Assembly (NCBI RefSeq): GCF_040256645.1
Contig: NZ_CP158281.1
Location: 992,001 to 1,056,000, forward strand
From: Brevibacterium sp. CBA3109
GTDB lineage: Bacteria; Actinomycetota; Actinomycetes; Actinomycetales; Brevibacteriaceae
Length of the DNA: 64,000 nt
Reading direction: 5' to 3'
A program made the position numbers and the translations under genes. Of the stretch, positions 1 to 7,851 are shown in pieces. Below the pieces are notes generated by a model. That model saw nothing but the letters and a program-made list of their open reading frames with translations. It made no database searches and was not told the origin of the DNA. Each line of letters starts with the position of its first letter. Position 1 is the first letter of the stretch.

Positions 1-227
1 TCAGCCAAAGACACGTCAAGTGCATTCGCGATCATCATCAACTCAGGTGCCGTGAACGGTAGTACGCCGCGAAGCCGTTTAGAGACCGCCGATTGGCCGA
101 TTTCCAAGAGTTCCGCGAGCCAAATCTGCCTCAGGCCCCTGCGGGCCAACCACGCTCTGACCTCGCTGCTGACCTTCAAGTTTGCTTCTCGCGCCAGATC
201 AACTTCTGGTTCAACTGATGTACTCAT
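1..227 (-). CDS. XRE-family helix-turn-helix regulator (partial, runs off left edge)
   Basis: Reading left from an ATG at 227, 75 codons are open to the window edge. The visible protein has a Cro/CI-type fold signature: a helix with WLARRGLRQIWLAELL, then IGQSAVSKRLRG as the likely recognition helix, then FTAPELMMIANALDVSL. That pattern is typical of small XRE DNA-binding proteins that act as repressors in mobile elements. It is divergent from another XRE gene at 338, and the 110-bp gap carries a palindrome, so mutual or autoregulation is likely. The C-terminus is not visible, so extra domains cannot be excluded. No strong ribosome binding site is seen upstream of 227. Confidence 0.8.
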   Translation of the reverse strand, partial: MSTSVEPEVDLAREANLKVSSEVRAWLARRGLRQIWLAELLEIGQSAVSKRLRGVLPFTAPELMMIANALDVSLA

Positions 228-310
228 GTAGCAATTCTATCCCGCTTGCGGACTTTGCCATAGTCTCTGGGAGAAAAATATTCGACACGGGACATTTGTA
301 GCTTGCAGAA

Positions 311-367
311 TAGTCCTGAGGGGACTACGGTCGTCCCATGAGCTATCAAATGGTCCTGAGGGGCAAC
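311..367. promoter_or_regulatory. Repeated operator-like site between divergent XRE genes
   Basis: The palindrome TAGTCCTGAGGGGACTA lies at 311-327, just before the ATG at 338. The core GTCCTGAGGGG recurs at 353-363 inside the first codons of that gene, exactly 40 bp (about four helical turns) downstream. The arrangement fits two cooperative sites for one of the flanking XRE repressors. Binding is inference. Confidence 0.5.
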
Positions 368-571
368 ATCAAAGCAGCCATGGCGCGTCGCGACTGGCTA
401 GGGCAGAAGACCGCAGAATCAATTGGCCTCACTCCGGCAACATTCTCATCTCGGCTTCATGGCCGCACGGAATGGCGAATGAACGAGCTTGTAGATCTCG
501 CAAAGGCGCTTGATGTGCCCTTCACGCGATTGTTCGAAGGTATCGATTCGGAACTGGCGGTGTCAGCATGA
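338..571 (+). CDS. Small XRE-family helix-turn-helix DNA-binding protein
   Basis: This 77-residue protein consists almost entirely of a single HTH domain. The helices KTAESIGLTPATFSSRLHG (about residues 24-42) and MNELVDLAKALDVPFTRLF (about 48-66) match the XRE/Cro arrangement, including the common LA.ALDV...LF ending. It has no other domain, so it is probably a Cro-like partner of the divergent repressor at 1-227. The stop overlaps the ATG of the next gene at 568, so the two are likely translated together. The region upstream and the first codons carry a repeated 11-bp motif that may be the operator. Confidence 0.8.
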   Translation: MSYQMVLRGNIKAAMARRDWLGQKTAESIGLTPATFSSRLHGRTEWRMNELVDLAKALDVPFTRLFEGIDSELAVSA

Positions 572-1428
572 GCACCGAACTCGTGAGCCGGTTTTCAGCG
601 GATGAGGCTCGAGAGCTCACCGACGAGCTCAGAGCCGACTACGGTTCTCTGCAGGTGAAGATCTCGACAGCGTGGCGAGGGCGAATTTGGCTTGCCCTGG
701 ATTATGAGTCTTGGCAAGACTACTTGGACGAAGAGTTTCGAGATGTGAGCTTGCGGCCGCCTAAAGAACTTCAGGAACAAGTAATCGCGGAATTGCGCGA
801 GGCTGGCATGAGCACTCGAGGAATCGCGTCAGCGACAGACCTGAGCCAACCCACAGTGGTGCGCAGATTGAGCGTTCCTGGTGATTCATTTGAATCACGT
901 GAAAACCGAGATCCGGTCATCGGTCTGGACGGGAAGCGTTACGGTCGCGAACAGCCTCCGAAGCCCACCTCCGTGCCTAACCCAGCGATGGAGAACATCG
1001 TCGATGCTGAAGTCATCGAGGACGATGAGGCAGAGGACTACGATCTCGCTTCCATTTCCGGGCTCGAACCGGCTTCCGTGAATCTCAACGAGTCGAGTAA
1101 CACTCCTGGCCGTGAGCATGTAGTCCGCGCTATCCGAGAACTCCACTACGGGGCAGCCGCACCACTACCAATGGTGAAGAAGCAGTCCAAGCTCCTCGAG
1201 GTCGCGTTCAGCGGGGGAGTCTCAGACCTCGCGACTCTCGAAGGCGACAAGGTCGAGGATCTAGGCCGCGACGTCGCCGATGCCCTCGGAGTCCTCTCCG
1301 ACCTGCTTTCGGCCATGGCTACTCAGCCGGCCCCCACATTCCAGGCGGCACTGACGCATTCGGACACTGTCGGGTCGATCAAGAAGACCATGACGAACCT
1401 CCAAGTCATCAGCCGGGGCCGTTCGTGA
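568..1428 (+). CDS. ParB-like / HTH protein of mobile element
   Basis: A 286-residue protein starting in a 4-bp ATGA overlap with the preceding HTH gene. The first 60 residues (AWRGRIWLALDYESWQDYLDEEF) resemble the segment preceding the HTH in actinobacterial plasmid and phage ParB-like proteins. An HTH follows at about residues 79-103 (AGMSTRGIASATDLSQPTVV), then the tract VIGLDGKRYGR that is common in these proteins. The middle is acidic and low in complexity, and the C-terminal 100 residues are helical. A role in control or maintenance of the element is likely from context. No nuclease or ATPase motif is visible, and the exact function is unknown. Confidence 0.6.
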   Translation: MSTELVSRFSADEARELTDELRADYGSLQVKISTAWRGRIWLALDYESWQDYLDEEFRDVSLRPPKELQEQVIAELREAGMSTRGIASATDLSQPTVVRRLSVPGDSFESRENRDPVIGLDGKRYGREQPPKPTSVPNPAMENIVDAEVIEDDEAEDYDLASISGLEPASVNLNESSNTPGREHVVRAIRELHYGAAAPLPMVKKQSKLLEVAFSGGVSDLATLEGDKVEDLGRDVADALGVLSDLLSAMATQPAPTFQAALTHSDTVGSIKKTMTNLQVISRGRS

Positions 1429-1471
1429 TGAAGCAACTCACCACCACGAAGACCAAGTGATTGGAACACCT

Positions 1472-1753
1472 ATGAAGACCACATCCGTGAAGAAATCACT
1501 CGTCCTTATCGCAACAGCGATCCTGACTACCGCATTGGCAGGCTGCCAGCCCACGAAGGTTGAGGAAGCTCCCGAGGACGGTTCCAACGAAACCAACGAC
1601 CCATCGGTGCTCGATGAACGAGGCGACGGGCAAGGACTGCACGAAGAACCCATTGTCCTCGAGGACGGACGCACGATCACCTGCGTCGTCTACGACGGCG
1701 AGGACGGAAACGGCGGAGTTTCATGTGACTGGATCGGCCCGGTCGACCAGTGA
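1472..1753 (+). CDS. Small lipoprotein
   Basis: A 93-residue protein with a clear lipoprotein signal: MKTTSVKKSLVLIA, a hydrophobic core and the lipobox LAGC, so the mature protein starts at Cys25. The mature part is short and acidic (EEAPEDGSNETNDPS) and ends in a small region with two Cys (ITCVVYDGEDGNGGVSCDW) that could form a disulfide. I chose ATG 1472 rather than the in-frame GTG at 1457 because it places the charged n-region directly at the start. It sits between a regulator and a DUF2637 membrane protein in the element's leading operon. Function is unknown. Confidence 0.65.
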   Translation: MKTTSVKKSLVLIATAILTTALAGCQPTKVEEAPEDGSNETNDPSVLDERGDGQGLHEEPIVLEDGRTITCVVYDGEDGNGGVSCDWIGPVDQ

Positions 1754-1764
1754 GAGAGGCAGAG

Positions 1765-2853
1765 ATGACTACTGACAACACGGCACTGGCCCACACGAAC
1801 TCTGACGAAGAAAGAGCGACCTCACCCGTAAAGGATGAGGCCGCCCAGCCAGAGAACCATGCAAGAGCATTTCACAAAATTCAAAGGCACGACCAGGGTA
1901 CACCGAACGAGGTGACTACTGCTGTCAATACTGGCCCGAAGTCGCGGATCAACCCGGATGATCATAGGTTCGTTCGCCTCATCACCATCGGTGTTGCTTT
2001 CGCCGGCCTTGTGGCTTTCGCCATCAGTTTCGTCGCGCTCATGGAAGTCGCGTCCTGGCTCGGTCTTCCCTCGTGGATGCACTGGGCGGTACCGGCGTTC
2101 ATCGATACCGCGATCCTCGTCTACGCCGGATCGATCCTCATCCACAAAACACGTGGCGAGAAGACCTGGCAATCGTGGGCACTGCTGGCCGCGTTCACTG
2201 GACTGTCCGTGATCGCCAACGTCGCTCACGCACTCTCGTACGGCGACGCTCAGGCCGGGTCGTGGCAGGGCATCATCGGAGCCGTCATCGCCGGAATGGT
2301 CCCCTTCGCCGTATTCGCAGCGACCGAGCAGCTCTCACGAGTCGCCGTCGAGGATCCAATCTCTCGCCGTCGTGAGAAGCAGGCCGAGGCAGAGTGGTTG
2401 GCTGAACAGGCCGAGCGCGAACGCAAACAGCTCGAAGTCGAAGCCGAACGTGAAGCCGCGCGGCAAGACGCTGAGCTGGCACGAGAACAACACGCCACCA
2501 ACCTCGAAGTCGTCCGAGCACAACGGGACGCCCTGGCCACTCGTGCAGCGCACGCAGCCGAAGAAGGCGAACAGTTCGCACTTCCTCGCACACCCTGGCT
2601 GACGAGCGTCCCCGACCCAGAAACAGCCGAGCCGGTCAAACCAACTGCACCCGCGGACGAAAAACCAAAGACCACACCCTCGGACATTGACGCACTTGTC
2701 CACTTCATCACCGAGCGCACGGCTGAAGGACAGGACACATCAGGTGCGGACCTGGCAGGACAGTTCGGATTCAGTGACAAGACCGGACGCCGCCGACTGG
2801 CCGCACTGCGGGAATCACATCCACATATCTTCGTAGGAGGCACCGATGCCTGA
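1765..2853 (+). CDS. DUF2637-type membrane protein with coiled coil
   Basis: A 362-residue protein. A charged N-terminus of about 60 residues is followed by four hydrophobic segments (roughly residues 68-180). These include WMHWAVPAFIDTAILVYAG and LSVIANVAHALS, the pattern of the DUF2637 family found in actinobacterial integrative elements and plasmids. A long Glu/Arg/Ala-rich coiled coil (about 200-280) and a C-terminal HTH-like segment (DLAGQFGFSDKTGRRRLAALR) follow. Such proteins are often encoded near replication or spread (Spd) genes, so a role in DNA transfer is plausible but inferred. ATG 1765 is chosen over GTG 1750 because a GAGAGAGG-type binding site precedes it. The 3' end overlaps the next gene by 8 bp. 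Confidence 0.7.
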   Translation: MTTDNTALAHTNSDEERATSPVKDEAAQPENHARAFHKIQRHDQGTPNEVTTAVNTGPKSRINPDDHRFVRLITIGVAFAGLVAFAISFVALMEVASWLGLPSWMHWAVPAFIDTAILVYAGSILIHKTRGEKTWQSWALLAAFTGLSVIANVAHALSYGDAQAGSWQGIIGAVIAGMVPFAVFAATEQLSRVAVEDPISRRREKQAEAEWLAEQAERERKQLEVEAEREAARQDAELAREQHATNLEVVRAQRDALATRAAHAAEEGEQFALPRTPWLTSVPDPETAEPVKPTAPADEKPKTTPSDIDALVHFITERTAEGQDTSGADLAGQFGFSDKTGRRRLAALRESHPHIFVGGTDA

Positions 2854-3355
2854 GGACACCACGACCACACTCCAAACGGCAGTGCCGTTCCTTCGCTCTG
2901 CGGCCACACTCGAAGCAGTTGAAGAGCACATCGTTCATCTTCTCGGGACGAAGACGGAAGTCCCGTTCCTCTACGCAGGACACTTTGACTCAGACGATGT
3001 CCGAGCGACACCGCTAGTCGACAGCCTCGCGTGGACCGGGGTCGGCTCCCTTCATCCGTTCAATGCCAAACCGCTGATTCAGGTGAGCCTGGAAGGCGAC
3101 GAGCGAGTCCTGTTCATGGCGTATGACCGTGTGGCCTGTGTCGACAACGCCGAGTGCATGAGGTGTGACCAGGTGTGGTGGCACTTTCAGCTCGAGGTTA
3201 ATGAAGTTCCCGACGGAGCCAGCATGTCGGGACTCATGGACGTGGGACTGCCCGGACCGGTGGTCGTCGAGGCCCGCGATCTACCGCCGGAGGCATTCGA
3301 CGAGTCGGACGACTCAACTGATGGAGGCAGGAGCACAGGGGGCAGCCATGACTGA
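2846..3355 (+). CDS. Hypothetical element protein with Cys pair
   Basis: A 169-residue, soluble, acidic protein I do not recognise. Its only notable motif is CVDNAECMRCDQVWWH at about residues 93-108. The spacing of the three Cys and a terminal His could bind a metal. The last 30 residues are Asp/Ser/Gly-rich and probably disordered. It overlaps the upstream DUF2637 gene by 8 bp and the downstream gene by 8 bp, so it is part of one translationally coupled run. A GTAGGAGG binding site lies upstream. Confidence 0.55.
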   Translation: MPEDTTTTLQTAVPFLRSAATLEAVEEHIVHLLGTKTEVPFLYAGHFDSDDVRATPLVDSLAWTGVGSLHPFNAKPLIQVSLEGDERVLFMAYDRVACVDNAECMRCDQVWWHFQLEVNEVPDGASMSGLMDVGLPGPVVVEARDLPPEAFDESDDSTDGGRSTGGSHD

Positions 3356-3527
3356 AGACACCGATCGCAACGTTGCGGCTCGAGCGTTGAGAGAGGCCGC
3401 TGACGATTTGGAGCTCGACGGGCGAATGCTCTCGACGATCGTGTGGAGGTTCGCTTCTGTGAAACCGGATATCGGGGCGTGGCTGCGTGACCGCGCTGAT
3501 CGTATCGAGGAGGAAACTCATGACTGA
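3348..3527 (+). CDS. Small helical hypothetical protein
   Basis: A 59-residue charged protein starting at ATG 3348, inside the end of the previous gene. Residues form two predicted amphipathic helices (VAARALREAADDLEL and IGAWLRDRADRIEEE). The repeated AAD/DRAD pattern is common in small actinobacterial mobile-element proteins. No function can be assigned. The 3' end overlaps the next gene by 8 bp and supplies its GGAGGAAA ribosome binding site. Confidence 0.5.
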   Translation: MTEDTDRNVAARALREAADDLELDGRMLSTIVWRFASVKPDIGAWLRDRADRIEEETHD

Positions 3528-4107
3528 GCACCATACGAACCCGGTGTCGTCGACTGGCCACGAATGGCCGTTTATCGGCTACTACCAGCTCCCGACCGAG
3601 AAAGACCGGACCGAGAGGTGCACCTGCGAAGCGAACACCCTTGAGTCTCCTGGTGGTGGAAGACGCAAGAGGTCGTGGCCGATGTGGATGGGATGGTTCG
3701 GCGCCAGAACAGGGCGCGCGGTTGGTGACGACGTTGCTGGCCGATACCAGCCGGTCACGGTATATCAGCGACCAACTTCGAAGCTGCGACAACTGTTGGG
3801 CATCGGAGGCTGGGTCGCTGCTGTGGGGTACGTCGTGACGTGGTTGACGCACTCGCCGATCCTTGTCGATGCCATCTCCTGGGCCAGGGAAGCACCGGCT
3901 GAACAAGTCGCTGGGGGAACTGTCACGCTCGTGATCGCCTGGTCCACAGCCAAGCTCATCGGCATGGGAATCAGGATCGGTCAGAACCGGACTCGGCTTG
4001 TCTACGTCACCCCGGACAAAATTGACGAACTCCGCGCTCCCAAACCACTGGTGTTTCACGATTCACGCCTTGGTCAGGGATCTTCTGCAGAACTCAGTGA
4101 GGGGTGA
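3520..4107 (+). CDS. Membrane protein, two predicted TM segments
   Basis: A 195-residue protein from ATG 3520, which follows a strong GGAGGAAA site. The longer in-frame start at 3487 would lie deep in the upstream gene and lacks such a site. The first 90 residues are polar with two Cys (CTCEA). Hydrophobic stretches LLGIGGWVAAVGYVVTWLT (about 96-114) and VAGGTVTLVIAWSTAKLIG (about 135-153) are likely membrane spans, ending in a basic tail. It belongs to the overlapping run of element genes and is probably an envelope component. The family is not recognised. Confidence 0.55.
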   Translation: MTEHHTNPVSSTGHEWPFIGYYQLPTEKDRTERCTCEANTLESPGGGRRKRSWPMWMGWFGARTGRAVGDDVAGRYQPVTVYQRPTSKLRQLLGIGGWVAAVGYVVTWLTHSPILVDAISWAREAPAEQVAGGTVTLVIAWSTAKLIGMGIRIGQNRTRLVYVTPDKIDELRAPKPLVFHDSRLGQGSSAELSEG

Positions 4108-4113
4108 TCAGTG

Positions 4114-4326
4114 ATGAAGATCGGTGGATTTATCGCCGTGGTCGTGCTGACAGTCCTGATGACGTTGGGAACGCTGGGTGAGCTGTCGTATTCGGGCCCA
4201 TGGTACTTGCACTGGTTGGACGTGCGCTGGTGGTGGCACTGGATTGCCGTCGTCTACACGTGGGGCGCATCGATCGTCGACATCGACATCAATATCCACG
4301 GTCCCGAAGGCGCGATCAGGGAGTGA
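4114..4326 (+). CDS. Small membrane protein
   Basis: A 70-residue protein with an N-terminal hydrophobic segment (GGFIAVVVLTVLMTLGTLG) and a Trp-rich second half (YLHWLDVRWWWHWIAVVYTW). This is probably two short membrane helices or one helix plus an interfacial segment. GTG 4111 directly precedes ATG 4114, and either could start it. The stop shares bases with the ATG of the next ORF (TGATG). Function is unknown. Confidence 0.5.
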   Translation: MKIGGFIAVVVLTVLMTLGTLGELSYSGPWYLHWLDVRWWWHWIAVVYTWGASIVDIDINIHGPEGAIRE

Positions 4327-4481
4327 TGACGATGACGACAACACCAGAGTCAGACGAGACCGAAATGCCGGGGCAGTTGGACCTTCTCGAAGAGATCCCC
4401 GGAGAGACCAGAGGAACGAAGAAGTGCAGAACTGGTGGAAAGGACAAAGACAATGAATATGCAGACAATGCACGGCGATGA
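4326..4481 (+). CDS. Very small charged protein
   Basis: A 51-residue ORF starting in a TGATG overlap with the preceding gene. It is hydrophilic with an acidic first half (ESDETEMPGQLDLLEEIPGE) and a Lys/Arg-rich end. Support is only positional: coupling to its neighbour and absence of a better reading. It could be the terminal gene of the coupled run or a fragment. Confidence 0.3.
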   Translation: MTMTTTPESDETEMPGQLDLLEEIPGETRGTKKCRTGGKDKDNEYADNARR

Positions 4482-4762
4482 GGCCCGAGACTGGGCACGT
4501 GAACTTGGCACCGCTCAAGCCTGACACGTAGGGAAACAAGGCCGGATCGTACGCTTACAACAAGCTCCGAGGAAAGAAGTACAGTTCGAACTTCGCGGTG
4601 AACAAGAAAACCGGCAGCGCGAAAATGAACTGCTCTCAACTTGTGTGGGCGGCATACAAAGCATCCGTCAAGATTGACCTGGACGGAAATGGTGGCCCCG
4701 GCGTCTACCCCTACAACATCAAGGATTCGAAGCACGCGCACGTCTACAAGACGATCAAGTAA
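4453..4762 (+). pseudogene. Remnant of a WXG-like / papain-fold (YiiX/NlpC-type) protein
   Basis: Two pieces in different frames. The first (4453-4524) encodes MNMQTMHGDEARDWARELG and stops. It resembles the N-terminus of helical WXG-type secreted proteins. The second (4532-4762, 77 codons, preceded by an in-frame TAG) encodes a C-terminal domain with the catalytic-type motif NCSQLVWAAYK, then DLDGNGGPGVYPYNI and a late His in KHAHVY. These are features of permuted papain/NlpC-like YiiX and YycO peptidases or amidases. The central part appears deleted. A complete ancestor would have been a secreted effector-like hydrolase. The domain naming is by eye. Confidence 0.5.
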
Positions 4763-4826
4763 CCTGAAACTTCACTGTGTCGCGGGTGCTATTGCACCCG
4801 CGACACCCTCACGCCGCAGGAGCGCA

Positions 4827-6014
4827 ATGAAGAAACTCGGGAGGGTGTGCGCCGCCTCACTGATAGCCCTGCTCACCGGTTGCTCCGCAACCCCGGAACC
4901 GACCACTTCGACGCGGGACGCCACCACCACCGGTGTAATCGCCGCCTTCACGATCAGCCGTCAACAGTCCGGGGTGGTTGAATCCGACGACAAGGGGTAC
5001 GTCGTCCTGGTCAAAGAGGACGGTGAAACCTCCGTCATCGAGACCACAATCATGCAACATGCGCAGTTGGACTGGAACAAGGACAAACTGGCCTTCTCCG
5101 ATACAGAGAATGACTACATCGTGGGTACCTCGACTGAAGTGATACCCACGGATACGAAGACTGATTACCAGCAAGCCCTGTCTCTCAGCGATGACGGGAC
5201 AGTGATCGGTCTCTACAACGACGGCTACGAGGAAGACAGCTACGTCGAACAACTCGTCACATCATCCAAGAAGGGGTCCGACTTCACCGAGGTTGAAGGT
5301 TATTTCCAAGTCACCGGATTCTGCGACGGTGACCTCTACGGGATAGCCGAACCTTTAGGTAAGTACCATGACGAGGCCGAACGACAAGGGGTCGAGGCCA
5401 AGGAAGCAGATGGCTACACGAGGCTGATGTTGAATCAACTGACGTCCGGGACCGCGGTCGAGGAAAAGAATGTATCCATTCAGGCCGTCAACTCGTCAGG
5501 TCAGGAGGCAACGGACGCGCCCTGCGTTGACGGTAGTCTGTACCACTTGGCCAGCATCTATGCTGATTCAGGTGAGACTAGCCCGGTGCTACGAAAATGG
5601 GACACCGATTCCGGCGACATGACTGAACTCGAACTCGTCACCACTGACGGCAAACCGGTGACAGGCCCCGACCAGTCCACTTTCGAGATTAATGGTTCCT
5701 CCCAGCAGTCGCTGCAAGGCAACAATTTCGACTGGGTCGATGATTTCGGACGGGCATGGCGCACAGATGTTACGACCGGTATCAGCCACAAACTCTTCGA
5801 CCTTGTGGATGGCTACGACAACACCACCGATATCCGGGTCGTGGATTTCACTGAGAGTGCATTGACCGTAGTGACCTTTCAGCAAGAAGCAGGAAACGTC
5901 CGTCTTGTGCAGTACGACCGAGACAGCGGAGAAGTCTTCACTGAAATCGACCTCCCCGACATCGCCAAAACGATCGATGACAGTTCGATCTGGGCGGTGT
6001 CTGCTAGAGACTAG
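4827..6014 (+). CDS. Lipoprotein, probable beta-propeller-like repeats
   Basis: A 395-residue protein with a lipobox (LIALLTGC) after MKKLGRVCAAS, so it is anchored outside the membrane at Cys19. ATG 4827 follows a GCAGGAGCG site. The open frame upstream to 4641 merely reads through the preceding pseudogene. The mature protein is acidic and Ser/Thr/Asp-rich, with recurring short beta-strand patterns (GYVVLVKEDGETSVIET, VRLVQYDRDSGEVFTEI) typical of TolB/WD-like propellers. No enzymatic motif is seen. It follows the papain-like remnant and could be its former partner or immunity protein, which is speculation. Confidence 0.6.
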   Translation: MKKLGRVCAASLIALLTGCSATPEPTTSTRDATTTGVIAAFTISRQQSGVVESDDKGYVVLVKEDGETSVIETTIMQHAQLDWNKDKLAFSDTENDYIVGTSTEVIPTDTKTDYQQALSLSDDGTVIGLYNDGYEEDSYVEQLVTSSKKGSDFTEVEGYFQVTGFCDGDLYGIAEPLGKYHDEAERQGVEAKEADGYTRLMLNQLTSGTAVEEKNVSIQAVNSSGQEATDAPCVDGSLYHLASIYADSGETSPVLRKWDTDSGDMTELELVTTDGKPVTGPDQSTFEINGSSQQSLQGNNFDWVDDFGRAWRTDVTTGISHKLFDLVDGYDNTTDIRVVDFTESALTVVTFQQEAGNVRLVQYDRDSGEVFTEIDLPDIAKTIDDSSIWAVSARD

Positions 6015-6302
6015 GGCATGTCTGCTTTATCGGCCTAGCCATGTCAGGATCGCGCTGATCACGGCTGCCGCTCGATACGTGATGGCGAGCTTGTCGTATA
6101 GTGTAGCTAATCCTCGCCATTGCTTGAGGTTGGCAAACGAGCGTTCCACGAAATTGCGGTTCCGGTACGCCCCGGCCTCGAACGTCGGCGGGGGTCCACC
6201 CTCGCTCCCGCGCTTCTTCCGAAGTACGATCTGCTCTTTCTTCTCCGGGATCACCGCCCGAATACCACGCGACGGCAGATAGTCGCTATGAAGTTTGGTC
6301 AA
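6014..6302 (-). mobile_element. IS5/IS427-type element remnant
   Basis: The minus-strand frame 6027-6302 encodes the C-terminal part of an IS5-family (IS427 group) transposase: RGIRAVIPEKKEQI, GGPPPTFEAGAYRNRN and the conserved FVERSFANLKQWRGLATLYD containing the DDE glutamate. The first 150 or so residues are missing. At the left border GGGCATGTCTGCTTT looks like the native terminal repeat of such elements. Only one end survives, so the copy is immobile. Confidence 0.75.
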
Positions 6303-6364
6303 GGTGGAAGCGCAAAAAAACGGTAATGCTTTCCACGACTGAACCTAGTATCACGGAGGCGCAT

Positions 6365-6853
6365 TTACAGCAGCTGAAGGTTCTGCTCGATTGAAGCCGT
6401 ATCGGCGCTGTCGTCGACAATGACGTTGGCAATGAGGAGCCCCACGACCGTCTGCGGGGAAGTCTGCTCGGTTCCAGCGAGGTCTGCGAAGGTGTCCGCG
6501 ATTAGCTCGTGCGTGGCAGAAATCCGAGACCGACCTGGAACGGGCAAAGAAGGATCGAGTGAGAACAGCGCCAGTGTGCGGAAGAGGTGCCGGTCATCGG
6601 TCAGCAGCAATGTCCCATACTCACTCTCGGTGAAGCGTGAAGCGCGTGCGTGTTCTGATCTTTAGGATACCCGGGTGTGAATCCTAGACGCGATGCCGGT
6701 GACGAGATCATCGCGTGTGCGATAGCAGTTCGAGGTAGAACCCAGCGGGAGACCAGCAGAGTCATCGACCGCCCGGTGGGTGAGGCCCCTGAGCCCTTCG
6801 GTCGCGACGACTCCGATAGCGGTATCGGCCAATAGGATGCGGCGTGGAATCAC
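6365..6853 (-). pseudogene. TetR-family regulator with in-frame stop
   Basis: Two open stretches share one frame, separated by a single TAA at 6662-6664. The N-terminal 63 codons are a TetR DNA-binding domain (ADTAIGVVATEGLRGLTHRA, then GLPLGSTSNCYRTRDDLV). The C-terminal part (FRTLALFSLDPS, then ISATHELIADTFADLAG) fits the ligand domain of actinobacterial TetR proteins. The total is about 162 codons, shorter than the usual 180-200, so a deletion may accompany the nonsense change. The regulator is presumably inactive. Its former target is not evident. Confidence 0.7.
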
Positions 6854-6922
6854 AGTTCAGCTCTCTGCTCGGGAAAAGGTGATGTCTCCGACTATAGTGA
6901 CTGGCCACGCATGGTCGAGAGG

Positions 6923-7777
6923 TCAGTCCAGAGTTAGCGACGATTGGGTGGCCGACGGCGGTGGTTGGGTGGCCAGGGCGTCGATGTGGGCATTCGAGGG
7001 CTGGGGGAACCCTAGTTCATCGGCGTTGATTGGGGCGACGTCAAATGGTGTCTGTCGCCCGTAATCTCCGTGTGGCTTCTGTGGTGTGAACTGCTCGACT
7101 TCACGAGTGCCGCCCATGGGATCGAACTCGGTTGACAGGCCTGCTGAGTCGACGTCTCTGGGCTGGATCTCGTCGGCGCCAAGTATGCGAATGGAATGTT
7201 GGAGGGGTTGCTTTTCTGCGGTGTCGTTGACGAAGTCTTGTGTCACTTCGGCGGCGTACCCGCTTTCGACTGCGATTTGGGCCAGCTTGCGGTGAGCGTC
7301 CCAATCGCCGATGTCGAGACGGTCTCCTGCAGCTTCGAGTGTGGCCCGGTTGTAGACACGATTGAGGCAAGCCACCGACGGCTCTGCTGGTGTGTCCGGG
7401 GCGGGGGAGAAGTCTGTCGCGCGTCGTTCTTCGTTCATGTGGTGTGCTTTTGTCACGATTCGAGACTCCCATTCTTCGGCATGCTGTGCCTCTGTGTCAT
7501 CGGGTGAGGCTCCACCGAGATCGATGCTGGACTGCGCGAGGTGCGCGATGAACTGAGTTTCGTCTCGGCTGAACAGTCGGGCATCGATGGTGGTGTTGGC
7601 CGCCAGCTTGGCCTTGATTCCGGCATGCATCGCCCTATAGTTCTCGAGTGGCATTTCCAGGTGATCCTTCATCCTCGGGTCACGGCTGAATTGGATGTCG
7701 AAGTCATGGATACCGATGTTGACCAGGCGGCGCAGCGCCCAGGCTTCATTGTCTGAAAAGGTAGTGAACTCACTCAT
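6923..7777 (-). CDS. Hypothetical element protein
   Basis: A 284-residue soluble protein starting at ATG 7777 behind AAGGAGATCGACC, a strong site. The longer frame start at 7795 is unnecessary. The N-terminal 110 residues are helical (FSDNEAWALRRLVNIGIHDF, KLAANTTIDARLFSRDETQF). The C-terminal 100 residues are Pro/Thr/Gln-rich and probably disordered. No family is recognised. It is the last gene of the minus-strand envelope module and may be a regulator or accessory factor of the transfer machinery. Confidence 0.6.
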   Translation of the reverse strand: MSEFTTFSDNEAWALRRLVNIGIHDFDIQFSRDPRMKDHLEMPLENYRAMHAGIKAKLAANTTIDARLFSRDETQFIAHLAQSSIDLGGASPDDTEAQHAEEWESRIVTKAHHMNEERRATDFSPAPDTPAEPSVACLNRVYNRATLEAAGDRLDIGDWDAHRKLAQIAVESGYAAEVTQDFVNDTAEKQPLQHSIRILGADEIQPRDVDSAGLSTEFDPMGGTREVEQFTPQKPHGDYGRQTPFDVAPINADELGFPQPSNAHIDALATQPPPSATQSSLTLD

Positions 7778-7851
7778 GGTCGATCTCCTTAACACTATAC
7801 GTATCGGTTATACGGCGATCGCCTGGTTGCGCGTTGATCAGGACGGCGATA

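Noticed and set aside
4641..4826. 62-residue N-terminal extension of the lipoprotein at 4827
   Set aside because: It reads the papain-like remnant in a wrong frame; the lipoprotein signal begins at ATG 4827 with its own binding site.
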